A stretch of 64,000 bases of DNA from Thiobacillus sp. (lineage in GTDB: Bacteria; Pseudomonadota; Gammaproteobacteria; Burkholderiales; Thiobacillaceae): assembly GCA_024709425.1 (NCBI GenBank), contig JANJWS010000067.1:60253-124252 (forward strand), read 5' to 3'. Position numbers and translations under genes: made by a program. Under the pieces are notes generated by a model. That model did no database searches. It was not told where the DNA came from and was given only the letters and a program-made list of their open reading frames with translations. Below are positions 1 through 11,831 of the stretch, one piece after another. Every line of letters begins with the position of its first letter. The stretch's first letter is position 1.

Positions 1-2
1 TG

Positions 3-167
3 GTGCTGCCTTTCCTCGTGATCGACCTTGTCGTCGCGGCGGTGCTTACCGCGCTCGGCATGATCATGCTGCCACCGCAACTGGTGTCCCTGCCTCTGAA
101 GTTGCTGCTCTTCGTCAGTATCGACGGCTGGCACCTGCTCGTGGGTTCGTTGATCGGCAGCTTCTGA
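3..167 (+). CDS. fliP: Flagellar/type III export apparatus protein FliP, C-terminal fragment (truncated by window edge)
   Basis: Open frame from the window edge, ending ...[53 protein letters not shown]; typical FliP/SctR C-terminus; stop overlaps the fliQ ATG. Confidence 0.8.
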   Translation: MLPFLVIDLVVAAVLTALGMIMLPPQLVSLPLKLLLFVSIDGWHLLVGSLIGSF

Positions 168-421
168 TGGAAGATCTCGCCCGCGACGCGCTCTGGCTCG
201 CACTGCTCATCGCGGCGCCGCTGCTGCTGGCCGGGCTGGCGGTGGCCGTCGCCGTCAGTCTGTTCCAGGCGGCCACGCAGATCCTCGAACCGACGCTGTC
301 CTTCGTGCCCAAGCTCCTCGTCGTGGCAGTGGTACTGGCGATCCTCGGCAACTGGATGGGCGGGCAGCTCGCCGAATTCGCACGTACACTGCTGACCGAC
401 TTCCCGACCCTGCTGGAATGA
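167..421 (+). CDS. fliQ: Flagellar biosynthetic protein FliQ
   Basis: 84 aa, two TM helices, SLFQAATQILEPTLSFVPK motif; between fliP and fliR. Confidence 0.88.
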   Translation: MEDLARDALWLALLIAAPLLLAGLAVAVAVSLFQAATQILEPTLSFVPKLLVVAVVLAILGNWMGGQLAEFARTLLTDFPTLLE

Positions 422-1164
422 TCCCTCTTGGTGAATCGCACTTGGCCGTGTGGGCGCTCGTGTTCGCGCGCATCGGTGGCTGGGCGTGGTTCGATCCGCT
501 CGTCGGGCGGTTGCCGCGCGCGCTGCGCCTGCTCTTTGCCGCTGCGCTCGCCGCCGCGCTGGCGCCCGGCGTGACGACTGCCGCGCCCGCGCCGTTCAGC
601 CTGCATGGCGTGCTCCTGCTCAGTCAGGAAGCCCTGTGGGGCGCCGCGCTGGCGCTGTGCGTGCGCCTCGTGTTCGCCGCTGCCGCCGCGGCGCTGGCAT
701 GGTTCGGCCACACGGCGACCGGCGGCTTGCTGACGCTCACCGCCGAGCAATCCGAACCGGCCGACGCTGCCTGGCGCACACTTGCCGCGTGGCTTGCTGC
801 CATGGCTTTTCTTGCTGCCAGTGGCCACCTGCTCGTCGTCGACGCCCTGCGTGACAGCTTTACTGCAATGCCCGCCGCCGTCCTGCCTGCCGCCGAGAAT
901 TTGCGCGAACTGGGTGAAGCCGGCAGCTGGCTGTTCGCCACCGGTATCCAGTTGGCCCTGCCGCTCCTCGCGCTGGCGCTGCTCATTCAACTCGCCTTCG
1001 GCGTGCTCGCGCGCGGTGCGCTTGGCCTCGACATGTTTTCCGCGGGGCTGGGCATCGCCGCCCTGGGCGTGCTGGCCGCGTGGGTGTGGGCAGTGCCGCT
1101 GATCGCCCAGGGCGTCGCGCAGGGCATCGAACAGATGGCCACCTGGATGGGTCGCCTCGGATGA
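418..1164 (+). CDS. fliR: Flagellar biosynthetic protein FliR
   Basis: 248 aa hydrophobic protein, FliR family by sequence and position, overlaps fliQ stop. Confidence 0.88.
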   Translation: MIPLGESHLAVWALVFARIGGWAWFDPLVGRLPRALRLLFAAALAAALAPGVTTAAPAPFSLHGVLLLSQEALWGAALALCVRLVFAAAAAALAWFGHTATGGLLTLTAEQSEPADAAWRTLAAWLAAMAFLAASGHLLVVDALRDSFTAMPAAVLPAAENLRELGEAGSWLFATGIQLALPLLALALLIQLAFGVLARGALGLDMFSAGLGIAALGVLAAWVWAVPLIAQGVAQGIEQMATWMGRLG

Positions 1165-1232
1165 TCCAACGTTTTTTCTTCGCACCCTGTCGCGTTTTTC
1201 GCGGATAGAAAGGATTCCTGCGATTGGCCAAT

Positions 1233-1261
1233 CCCGGGGTGACGAATTCCCCGGGGTTTTC
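1233..1261 (+). terminator. Putative intrinsic terminator downstream of fliR
   Basis: CCCGGGG-tgacgaatt-CCCCGGG followed by GTTTTC. Confidence 0.6.
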
Positions 1262-1266
1262 ATAGA

Positions 1267-2694
1267 ATGAACCGCCCCCTCATCGTCCAAGGAAGCGCCA
1301 TGTCCGAAAAGCCGGTTTCCGATGCCCTCGTTCTGTTCGGCGCCACAGGTGATCTTGCCCGACGCAAGATATTTCCCGCCCTGCACGACATGCTGCGCCA
1401 CGGCCGCACGCTGCCGCCGGTGATCTGCGTGGCGCACACCCCGGAGTGGGACCTCGAGCGCCTGCGCCAGCACGCGCATGAGGGCATCGAGCAGTTCGGC
1501 GGCGGGGTGGACGACGCGGTGTTCCGCAATCTCGCCAGCCTGATGACCTACATCAATGGCGACTACGCGGATGCTGAAACCTTTGCCGCGCTGCGCCGCG
1601 CGCTCGAAGGTCGGCGGCATGCACTGCACTACTTCGCCATTCCGCCATCCATGTTCCCCGTGGTGGTGCGCGGCCTCGCGGCGGTCGGCTGCGCCGAGGG
1701 CGCGCGCGTGGTGGTGGAAAAACCCTTCGGGCGCGATCTCGAATCGGCGAAGTCGCTCAACGCCACGCTGCACGAGGCGCTGCCGGAATCCGGCATTTTT
1801 CGCATCGACCATTACCTGGGCAAAGAGGCGGTGCAGAACATCCTGTACTTCCGTTTCGCCAACTCCTTTCTCGAACCGATCTGGAACCGCAATCACATCC
1901 GCCAGATCCAGATCACGATGGCGGAAAACTTCGGCGTTGCCGGACGGGGGCGCTTCTACGATTCCGTCGGCGCCATCCGCGACGTGCTGCAGAATCATCT
2001 GCTCCAGATTCTCGCCCTGCTGGCGATGGAGCCGCCGCTCGGCACCAGCGCCGAAGCGGTGCGCGACGAGCAGGCCAAGCTCCTGAAGGCGATCCGCCCG
2101 CTGGCGCCGGGTGACCTGGTGCGCGGTCAGTACGAGGGCTACCGTGCCGAGGAAGGCGTCGCCCACGGCTCCGACACCGAGACGTACGCCGCCGTGCGTT
2201 TCTTCGTCGACACCTGGCGCTGGGCAGGGGTGCCTTTCATCGTGCGTACCGGCAAGCACCTGCCGCTCACCACCACCGAGATCCGCGCCGAATTCCAGTT
2301 GCCGCCGCAGCGCGTGTTCGCCCTGTCCGAGGCCGGGCCGCTGGCGCCCAACTACCTGCGCATGCGCCTGTCGCCCACCGTCTCCATCGCCCTTGGCGCG
2401 CGCACCAAGAACGCCGGCGACCGCATGGTCGGCCGCCCCGTGGAACTGTACGTGTGCAACAGCCACCCCGACGAGATGAGCGCCTACGAACGCCTGCTCG
2501 GCGACGCCATGGACGGCGAGGCCATGCTGTTCGCCCGCCAGGACGCGGTCGAGGCCGCCTGGCGCGTGGTCGAACCGGTGCTGGCCCACAGCGACCCCGT
2601 CTGCCTGTACGAGGCCGGCACCTGGGGACCAAGCGAAGCCGACCTGCTGCTGGCCGGCGGACGCTGGCACAACCCGCGGCCGCCGCAGGGGTAG
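1267..2694 (+). CDS. zwf: Glucose-6-phosphate 1-dehydrogenase (start may be the internal ATG at 1300)
   Basis: [19 protein letters not shown] nucleotide-binding motif, RIDHYLGKE active-site signature. Confidence 0.95.
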   Translation: MNRPLIVQGSAMSEKPVSDALVLFGATGDLARRKIFPALHDMLRHGRTLPPVICVAHTPEWDLERLRQHAHEGIEQFGGGVDDAVFRNLASLMTYINGDYADAETFAALRRALEGRRHALHYFAIPPSMFPVVVRGLAAVGCAEGARVVVEKPFGRDLESAKSLNATLHEALPESGIFRIDHYLGKEAVQNILYFRFANSFLEPIWNRNHIRQIQITMAENFGVAGRGRFYDSVGAIRDVLQNHLLQILALLAMEPPLGTSAEAVRDEQAKLLKAIRPLAPGDLVRGQYEGYRAEEGVAHGSDTETYAAVRFFVDTWRWAGVPFIVRTGKHLPLTTTEIRAEFQLPPQRVFALSEAGPLAPNYLRMRLSPTVSIALGARTKNAGDRMVGRPVELYVCNSHPDEMSAYERLLGDAMDGEAMLFARQDAVEAAWRVVEPVLAHSDPVCLYEAGTWGPSEADLLLAGGRWHNPRPPQG

Positions 2695-2787
2695 CGCCCC
2701 GTCGGAAAAGCCTCGGGCGCCAAGATGCATTAGAATGGCGGGATTTCATTGTGGTCGCGCCGCCCGCCGGCGCGTTGCGGATTCAGC

Positions 2788-3678
<891 letters not shown>

Positions 3679-3714
3679 TGCGGCCACGTTGCCGCTGAAG
3701 CCACAGGACCCCTT

Positions 3715-4800
3715 ATGCGCGTTTTGCCCCTGCTGTTGTTGACCGCCCTGGCCGCCACCGGTTGCGGCATGATGGAATCGAAGAAGATCGACTACAAGTC
3801 GTCGACGAAGCTTCCGACGCTGGAAGTGCCACCCGACCTGGTCGCGCCTACCGGCGACAACCGCTATGCGATTCCCGACGCGCAGGGCAGCGGCGCCGCG
3901 ACGCTCTCCACCTACAGCCAGGAACGCAAGACCGCGCCCAGCGGTGCGCAGACCCTACTGCCGCAGCAGGACAAGGCACGCATCGAGCGCGCCGGCACGC
4001 AGCGCTGGCTCGTGGTGCAGGCGACGCCGCAGCAGGTGTGGCCGGTGATCAAGGATTTCTGGCAGGAGACCGGCTTCATCATCAACCTCGAATCGCCCGA
4101 AACCGGGGTGATGGAAACCGACTGGGCGGAGAACCGCGCAAACATTCCGCACGACGCGATTCGCCGCACGCTCGGCAAGGTGCTCGAAGGCTTGTACTCG
4201 ACCGCCGAGCGCGACAAGTTCCGCAGCCGTATCGAAGCGGGGCAGGGCGGCACCGAAATCTACCTCAGCCACCGCGGCATGATGGAAGTCTACGCCACCG
4301 AGGGCAGGGACAAGACCGTGTGGCAGCCGCGTCCGTCCGACCCCGAACTCGAAGCGGAAATGCTGCGCCGGCTCATGCTGCGCTTCGGCGTCGAGGAAAA
4401 CCGTGCCCAGGCCCTGCTGGCGCAGCAGCAGACGGCGGAGCAGGCGCGCATCGTGCGCGATGCCGGCAGCGCCCTGCTGGAAGTCGACGAGCCGTTCGAC
4501 CGCGCCTGGCGCCGCGTCGGCCTCGCGCTCGACCGCGTCGGTTTCGCGGTGGAAGACCGCGACCGCTCGAAAGGGGCGTACTTTGTGCGCTACATCGACC
4601 CCGACACCGACAATGCGAGCAAGCGTGACGATGGCGTGTTGGCCAAGCTGGCATTCTGGCGCAGCAAGAAACCGCAGGCTTCGCCGCAGGTACGCATCGT
4701 CGTCGTGGAGGCGGGCGAGAAGAGCCGCGTCAACATCGAGGGCGCGGACGCCAATACGCAGAGCCGCATCCTCAACCTGCTGCACAAGGAACTGAAGTAA
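3715..4800 (+). CDS. bamC: Outer membrane protein assembly factor BamC (NlpB-like lipoprotein)
   Basis: Lipobox (ALAATGCGMM), two BamC-like repeats, directly after dapA. Confidence 0.85.
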   Translation: MRVLPLLLLTALAATGCGMMESKKIDYKSSTKLPTLEVPPDLVAPTGDNRYAIPDAQGSGAATLSTYSQERKTAPSGAQTLLPQQDKARIERAGTQRWLVVQATPQQVWPVIKDFWQETGFIINLESPETGVMETDWAENRANIPHDAIRRTLGKVLEGLYSTAERDKFRSRIEAGQGGTEIYLSHRGMMEVYATEGRDKTVWQPRPSDPELEAEMLRRLMLRFGVEENRAQALLAQQQTAEQARIVRDAGSALLEVDEPFDRAWRRVGLALDRVGFAVEDRDRSKGAYFVRYIDPDTDNASKRDDGVLAKLAFWRSKKPQASPQVRIVVVEAGEKSRVNIEGADANTQSRILNLLHKELK

Positions 4801-4816
4801 GGCGGAACGCGGTAGC

Positions 4817-5571
4817 ATGCGATTCGCCAGCCTGGGGAGTGGCAGCGCCGGCAACGGCCTGGTGATCGCGGCCGGTTCCACACGGGTGCTGATGGATTGT
4901 GGCTTCGGGCTGGCCGATAGCGTGGCCCGGCTGGCGCGCCTGGGGTTGGCCCCGGACGATCTGGCCGGCATCGTGGTGACGCACGAGCATGCCGACCATT
5001 TGGGCGGCGTCGGGCGGCTGGCGCGTAAGTACCGGCTGCCGGTGTGGCTCACAGCCGGCACGCTGGCGATGGCGCAGGATCTCGAAGGCGTGGCGGTTCG
5101 GGTGATCGACAGCCACGCGGCGTTCGTCATCGACGGGCTGGAACTCATGCCCTACCCGGTGCCGCACGACGCGCGCGAGCCGGTGCAGTACGTGTTCAGC
5201 GACGGCGTCCGGCGGTTGGGCGTGCTGACCGACGCCGGCTGCAGCACGCCGCACATCGAGGCGACGCTGGCCGGGGTGGATGCGCTGGTGCTGGAATGCA
5301 ACCACGACGCCGACATGTTGCAGAACGGCCCGTATCCGGCCAGCCTCAAGCGCCGCGTCGGCGGGCGTTTCGGGCATCTGGAGAACGGCCAGGCAGCGGC
5401 CCTGCTGGCGAAACTGGTGCATGACCGGCTGCAATGCGTGATGGCGGCGCACGTCTCGCTGAAGAACAACACACCCGCGCTGGCACAGCGGGCGCTGGCG
5501 CAGGCGCTGGGTTGTGCGGAAAGGGATGTGCGCGTGGCCTGCCAGGATGCGGGCTTTGACTGGATCGAAAT

Positions 5572-5575
<4 letters not shown>
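4817..5575 (+). CDS. MBL-fold metallo-hydrolase (YycJ/WalJ-like)
   Basis: RFASLGSGSAGNGLVI N-terminus and THEHADH metal-binding motif. Confidence 0.85.
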
Positions 5576-6989
<1,414 letters not shown>

Positions 6990-6993
<4 letters not shown>

Positions 6994-7334
6994 GCTGGGA
7001 AATCCTGCTGCTGGGGCTGTTTGGTGCCGCTGCGTCGTACTGGTACGCCGGCATGCAGGCACGCGAGCAAGCCGTCGCCATCGGGCGCCGAGCCTGTGTG
7101 GAGGCCCGTGCCCAGTTTCTCGACGATAGTGTCTCCCTGCGCCGGCTGCGCCTGGCGCGCAACGCCGACGGCCAGCTGCAGTTCCAGCGTGACTTCCATT
7201 TCGAGTTCTCCGACACCGGCGACAACCGCCGGCCGGGCGTCGTGCGCATGCTCGGCGAACGGGTCGAGTGGGTCAGCCTGGACGGCGAGTGGCAGCCGGG
7301 CAAGGAGGCGAGCGTCACCCGCTTGCACAATTGA
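6990..7334 (+). CDS. DUF3301-like protein
   Basis: 114 aa, N-terminal TM helix, QFLDDSVSLRRLRLARNADGQLQFQRDFHFEFS family pattern; overlaps preceding stop. Confidence 0.7.
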
Positions 7335-7585
7335 GTGCGTATTCGAGAGTGCCCCCAGCGGATCGATGGGACTGAACCGTCGGGGAAAACCAGCATTCGT
7401 TCCAGACAGTTCGTTGGCCATTCAGGTGTCCTGCGGTAGCGACAAGGGTGAGTGCGTCGTCCGCCATGACGACGCGGATGCCTTGATACCCTTCGGCATC
7501 GTGCAGGTGCGACCCTTGGCCAGCCGCAAATCGGTTTGTGTCGCCCGTGCCGTCGATGAATTTCGCCGTCCCCTCCGGACGCGCG

Positions 7586-8524
7586 TCACTCCTGCTCGAT
7601 TTCCAGCACTGCGAGGCTGATCTGTGGGCCGAGGTTGGATTCGAACTCGGCCCAGGTGCGGTAAGCCTTGAGTTTTTCAGCGATCACCGGCTTCATCTCG
7701 AAATCGCTTTTTCCCTCGTCGTACATGCGGCGTACCTCGGCCATCAGGACGTCGAACCATGCCTTCTGTTCTTCGACCAGCTTGCGGTCGTCGCTTTTGC
7801 CGTGGCCGGGCACGTAGCGCTTCGCGTTGATTGCGAGTGCGCGTTCGGTTTCGCGCATCACGCCTTTGAACGTGCCGTCACGCAGGTTCATCACCTGGCG
7901 GGCGAGCACGTTGTCCCCGGTGAAGAGGATGCGATCCTCGACCATCTCGATCATGAGATCGGTCTTGCTGTGTGCATCGGTGGAGCCATGGATGCGGAAG
8001 GTCTTGCCTCCGATTTGGAAGTCCTGGCCGTCGGCCGCCTCGACGGTAGGAATCTTGGCACGGGTGCCATCCGTATACCCTTTGGTCAGGTCGGACATCA
8101 GCTTGACCCAGAACTCGGCCGCACCGTCCCTGGCCTTGCGAATCATGTCGGGGTGGCCGATGAGTGTCGCCTTTGGCCAGGCTTCGAGGATCGCCTGGTT
8201 GCCGAGCCAGTGGTCGCCGTGGACGTGGGTGTTGAACACATGGGTGACCGGCAGCCTGGTGGTTTTCCTGATCTGGGCCGCGACCATGCGCCCGACCTGC
8301 ACGCTGGAGCCGGGGTCGACGACGACAACGCCGTCGGCGGTGATCACCCAGGCCGGGTTATTCATGAAGCTCTGGTTCTCCACCGAGGGTACGCCCTGTG
8401 GACCATGGATGACATGGAGGCCGGGGGCGACCTCTTCCGCGGGGTGGGGGTGCACCATGTCGTTCGGGCCGGCGAGGGCAGGGAGGCAGAGGAGAAGGGC
8501 GGCAAGGAGGGCGATGCTGTGCAT
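7586..8524 (-). CDS. Secreted MBL-fold metallo-hydrolase (quinoprotein-relay/SoxH-like)
   Basis: Signal peptide; canonical NTHVHGDHWLGN (HxHxDH) motif; GDNV and VPGHG motifs. Confidence 0.85.
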   Translation of the reverse strand: MHSIALLAALLLCLPALAGPNDMVHPHPAEEVAPGLHVIHGPQGVPSVENQSFMNNPAWVITADGVVVVDPGSSVQVGRMVAAQIRKTTRLPVTHVFNTHVHGDHWLGNQAILEAWPKATLIGHPDMIRKARDGAAEFWVKLMSDLTKGYTDGTRAKIPTVEAADGQDFQIGGKTFRIHGSTDAHSKTDLMIEMVEDRILFTGDNVLARQVMNLRDGTFKGVMRETERALAINAKRYVPGHGKSDDRKLVEEQKAWFDVLMAEVRRMYDEGKSDFEMKPVIAEKLKAYRTWAEFESNLGPQISLAVLEIEQE

Positions 8525-8597
8525 GGTTGGTCTCCAGTCAAATGCAGGGGCGCCATGGCGCGCCAGACGGTGCCGGGGACTGCCCGGATCGTCAGGT

Positions 8598-9302
8598 CTA
8601 CCACCATTTCTCGAAAATTATGCGGCTCATCGGCACGCCCATCTCGTGCAGCAGACCGCTCATGTCTTCGACCATGCCGGGCGGGCCGCAGAGGTAGTAG
8701 AGCGTGTCGCCCGGGGCGTCGAGTGTGCGTAGCGTGTTCGCGTCGATGCGGCCGGTTGCGCCGGACCAGCCTGGCGTGGGTTGGGAAACGGTGAAACTGA
8801 CCCGCAGGTTGTCGCAGGCGCTTGCAGCCGCCTCGAGTTCGTCGCGGAAGAGGATTTCACTCGGTTCGGATACGCTGTAGAGCAGGTGCGTGCGCGTGGG
8901 CAGGTGTGCGTCGCGCACGTGGCGGAAGATCGAGAGCAGCGGGGTGACGCCGACGCCGCCACCGATCAGCACCAGATTCTCACCCATTTCCGGAAGGTAG
9001 ACGAACGGTCCCTGCCCCTGACTTACGCGCACGCGGTCGCCAGGGCGGGCGTCGTGGTGGATCCAGCGCGCAACCGGGTGACGGGTGCTGGCACGGATCG
9101 CCAGTTCGATCCCGTGGTGGTCCAGCGGCGAGGTGGTGATGGAGTAGCCAGCCGTATGGATCGCGTCTCCAAGCACCACGCTGAAATCGATCCACTGGCC
9201 CGGCAGGAACCGAAACGCCGGGTCGTCGATCGCGAGGCGCAGGACATGAATGCTGGGCGTGGCGGGCGTCAACGAGACGATGCGGGCATCGAAGTGCTGC
9301 AT
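8598..9302 (-). CDS. Ferredoxin-NADP reductase-like FAD/NAD(P)-binding oxidoreductase
   Basis: GQWIDFSV/YSITTSP FAD-binding and GGGVGVTPLLSI, YLCGPPGMVED NAD(P)-binding motifs; ORF extends to 9566 but MQHFDARIVS is the likely start. Confidence 0.85.
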   Translation of the reverse strand: MQHFDARIVSLTPATPSIHVLRLAIDDPAFRFLPGQWIDFSVVLGDAIHTAGYSITTSPLDHHGIELAIRASTRHPVARWIHHDARPGDRVRVSQGQGPFVYLPEMGENLVLIGGGVGVTPLLSIFRHVRDAHLPTRTHLLYSVSEPSEILFRDELEAAASACDNLRVSFTVSQPTPGWSGATGRIDANTLRTLDAPGDTLYYLCGPPGMVEDMSGLLHEMGVPMSRIIFEKWW

Positions 9303-9304
9303 GC

Positions 9305-9700
9305 TCAGTCCTCGCGCGCGATGAAGTCCAGTGCCGCCGAGTTGACGCAGTAACGCAAGCCGGTGGGAGGTGGGCCATCCGGAAAGACGTGGCCGAGATG
9401 CGAACTGCATTGCCCGCACAGTATCTCGGTGCGCACCATGCCATGGCCGGTGTCGGTCTTTTCGGTCACTGCGCCCGGCGTCAATGCCTGCCAGAAGCTG
9501 GGCCAGCCAGTACCGGAGTCGAACTTGGCCGAAGACTCGAACAACGCCTGTCCGCAGGCAGCACAATGGTAGGCTCCAATTTCGTGGTGGGCCCAGTAGC
9601 GGCCGGTGAAGGCGGGTTCGGTGCCTTGCTGGCGCAGCACGTGGTATTGCTCGGGGCTGAGGCGCTTCCGCAAGGTGTCCTCATCGGGGGGAACGGTCAT
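9305..9700 (-). CDS. msrB: Peptide-methionine (R)-S-oxide reductase
   Basis: [40 protein letters not shown] motifs. Confidence 0.95.
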   Translation of the reverse strand: MTVPPDEDTLRKRLSPEQYHVLRQQGTEPAFTGRYWAHHEIGAYHCAACGQALFESSAKFDSGTGWPSFWQALTPGAVTEKTDTGHGMVRTEILCGQCSSHLGHVFPDGPPPTGLRYCVNSAALDFIARED

Positions 9701-9728
9701 GGAAAAGCTCCGGAAAACGGCACGGCGA

Positions 9729-9789
9729 TTGACAGCATCATGATACCCGGTTTATTCTCCGATTAGATATTAGACGAAGTCTAGATATC
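9729..9789 (+). promoter_or_regulatory. Candidate sigma-70 promoter plus operator-like palindrome upstream of rubrerythrin
   Basis: TTGACA-N18-TATTCT followed by GATATTAGAC-gaa-GTCTAGATATC near the expected start site. Confidence 0.45.
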
Positions 9790-9896
9790 CATGCCTAGAT
9801 GCGGGTGAAATGCTATACAAGGATAGGCCGTTCACGCGCGGCTGGGCGAGTTGCCTGCAGTCAGGCAAACCTTCACGCAACCAAGGAGATCAGGTT

Positions 9897-10316
9897 ATGC
9901 AACTCAAAGGCTCGAAAACCGAACAGCATCTGAAAGACGCCTTCGCCGGTGAATCCCAGGCCAATCGCCGTTATCTTTATTTTGCAGCCAAGGCCGACGT
10001 GGAAGGCTTCAACGATGTCGCGGCGGTGTTCCGTTCCACCGCCGAAGGCGAGACCGGTCACGCCCACGGCCATCTGGAATACCTGGAAAAGTGTGGCGAC
10101 CCGGCTACCGGCATGCCGTTCGGCCCCACCGCCGAAAACCTGAAGACCGCGATCGCCGGTGAAACCCACGAATATACTGACATGTATCCGGGCATGGCCA
10201 AGGATGCGCGTTCGGAGGGCTTTGACGAGATCGCCGACTGGTTCGAAACGCTGGCCAAGGCCGAGCGCTCGCACGCCAACAAGTTCCAGAAGACCCTGGA
10301 CAGCCTGGGTCAGTAA
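9897..10316 (+). CDS. Rubrerythrin family protein (no rubredoxin domain)
   Basis: [30 protein letters not shown]...[14 protein letters not shown]...[14 protein letters not shown]...ERSHANKFQ; di-iron ferritin-like ExxH motifs. Confidence 0.93.
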   Translation: MQLKGSKTEQHLKDAFAGESQANRRYLYFAAKADVEGFNDVAAVFRSTAEGETGHAHGHLEYLEKCGDPATGMPFGPTAENLKTAIAGETHEYTDMYPGMAKDARSEGFDEIADWFETLAKAERSHANKFQKTLDSLGQ

Positions 10317-10361
10317 GACGACTGGAAGGGGCGGGCCCTGCGCTCGCCCCGTTCAAAGCTT

Positions 10362-10470
10362 TATCCGCGAAGGACGCGAAGGAACGCGAAGCAGAAACCG
10401 GCGATCGGTCCAGTGACGCCTGCATTGCTTCTGACTTTCTTCGTGTCCCTTCGCGTCCTTCGCGGATAGA
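10362..10470. repeat. Large imperfect inverted repeat (30-nt arms)
   Basis: TATCCGCGAAGGACGCGAAGGAACGCGAAG (10362-10391) pairs with CTTCGTGTCCCTTCGCGTCCTTCGCGGATA (10439-10468), 28/30. Confidence 0.8.
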
Positions 10471-10499
10471 TTTTCTCGGTTTTCACAACAAGGACCGCC

Positions 10500-11831
10500 A
10501 TGAGCACCCGTGAAGGCAGCCTGGAAGCTCCAACCCGCCACCCGCTCGACTGGAAGAACCCGGATTTCTACAACGAGGACAAGCTCAACCACGAGCTCGA
10601 GCGCATCTTCGACATCTGCCACGGCTGCCGCCGCTGCGTCTCGCTGTGCACGGCGTTCCCGACCCTATTCGATCTGGTTGACGAGTCGTCGACGATGGAA
10701 GTCGACGGCGTCGCCAAGTCCGATTACTGGAAGGTGGTCGACGAGTGCTATCTGTGCGACCTCTGCTACATGACCAAGTGTCCGTATGTGCCGCCGCATG
10801 CGTGGAACCTCGACTTCCCGCACACCATGCTGCGTGCCAAGGCGATCAAGTTCAAGAAGGGCGGCACGACTTTCCGCGACAAGCTGCTCTCCAGCACCGA
10901 CGCGATGGGCAAGCTTGCCTCCATTCCGGTGGTGGTGCAGGTGGTCAACGCCAGCCTGAAGAGCAAGCCGATCAGAAAAATGGTCGACAGCGTGCTGCAC
11001 ATCCATCCCGAGCGTAGGCTGCCCGAATACGACAGCGCGAAATTCCGCGCTACCGCAAAGCCGCGCAACGACTTCGCCGTGAAGGACGGCGCGAAGACGC
11101 CCGGCAAGGTGGCGATCTACTCGACCTGCTACGTCAACTATAATGAACCCGGCATCGGCCACGACCTCGTCAAGCTTCTCACCCACAACGAGATTCCGCA
11201 CGTGCTGGTCGAGAAGGAAGCCTGCTGTGGCATGCCGAAGCTGGAACTGGGCGATCTCGACGCGGTGGCGAAGTTGAAGGAAACCAATATCCCCCATCTG
11301 GCGAAGCTCGCGCGTGAAGGCTATGCGATCCTCACCCCGGTGCCGTCGTGCACGCTGATGTACAAGCAGGAGCTGCCACTGATGTTCCCGGAGGACGCCG
11401 ATGTGCAGGCAGTCAGGGAGGCGATGTGGGATCCGTTCGAATACCTGATGGCGCGTAACGTCGATGGCCTCCTGAAAACGGATTTCAAGGCGCCGCTCGG
11501 CAAGGTCGCCTACCACGTGCCCTGCCACCAGCGCGTGCAGAACATCGGCAACAAGACACGCGACGCGCTGCAACTGGCCGGCGCGGAGGTGACGCTGGTC
11601 GAGCGCTGCTCGGGCCACGACGGCACCTGGGGCGTGAAGAGCGAGTTCTTCGAAAAATCGATGAAGATCGGCAAGCCGGTGTTCCGCCAGATGGCCGAGC
11701 CCGCGCCCGATTACGTGAGTTCCGACTGTGCGATCGCCGCCCGCCACATCCTGCAGGGCATGGGCGAAGCCGCCACCGCGCAGAAGCAGCATCCCATCAC
11801 GCTGCTGCGTATTGCCTATGGTCTTGAGTGA
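10500..11831 (+). CDS. HdrD/GlpC-like Fe-S protein (two 4Fe-4S motifs plus CCG domains)
   Basis: CHGCRRCVSLC and CYLCDLCYMTKC clusters, KEACCGMP and ERCSGHDGTWG CCG-like domains. Confidence 0.88.
   Translation: MSTREGSLEAPTRHPLDWKNPDFYNEDKLNHELERIFDICHGCRRCVSLCTAFPTLFDLVDESSTMEVDGVAKSDYWKVVDECYLCDLCYMTKCPYVPPHAWNLDFPHTMLRAKAIKFKKGGTTFRDKLLSSTDAMGKLASIPVVVQVVNASLKSKPIRKMVDSVLHIHPERRLPEYDSAKFRATAKPRNDFAVKDGAKTPGKVAIYSTCYVNYNEPGIGHDLVKLLTHNEIPHVLVEKEACCGMPKLELGDLDAVAKLKETNIPHLAKLAREGYAILTPVPSCTLMYKQELPLMFPEDADVQAVREAMWDPFEYLMARNVDGLLKTDFKAPLGKVAYHVPCHQRVQNIGNKTRDALQLAGAEVTLVERCSGHDGTWGVKSEFFEKSMKIGKPVFRQMAEPAPDYVSSDCAIAARHILQGMGEAATAQKQHPITLLRIAYGLE

Noticed and set aside
115-2730. 871-aa minus-strand ORF
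   Set aside because: Antisense to fliQ/fliR/zwf; low-complexity Arg/Gly/His/Ala-rich translation typical of shadow ORFs in high-GC coding DNA.
7586-8524. Second MBL protein as another altered-motif variant
   Set aside because: It has the canonical THVHGDH motif and is best treated as an ordinary active-type MBL protein.
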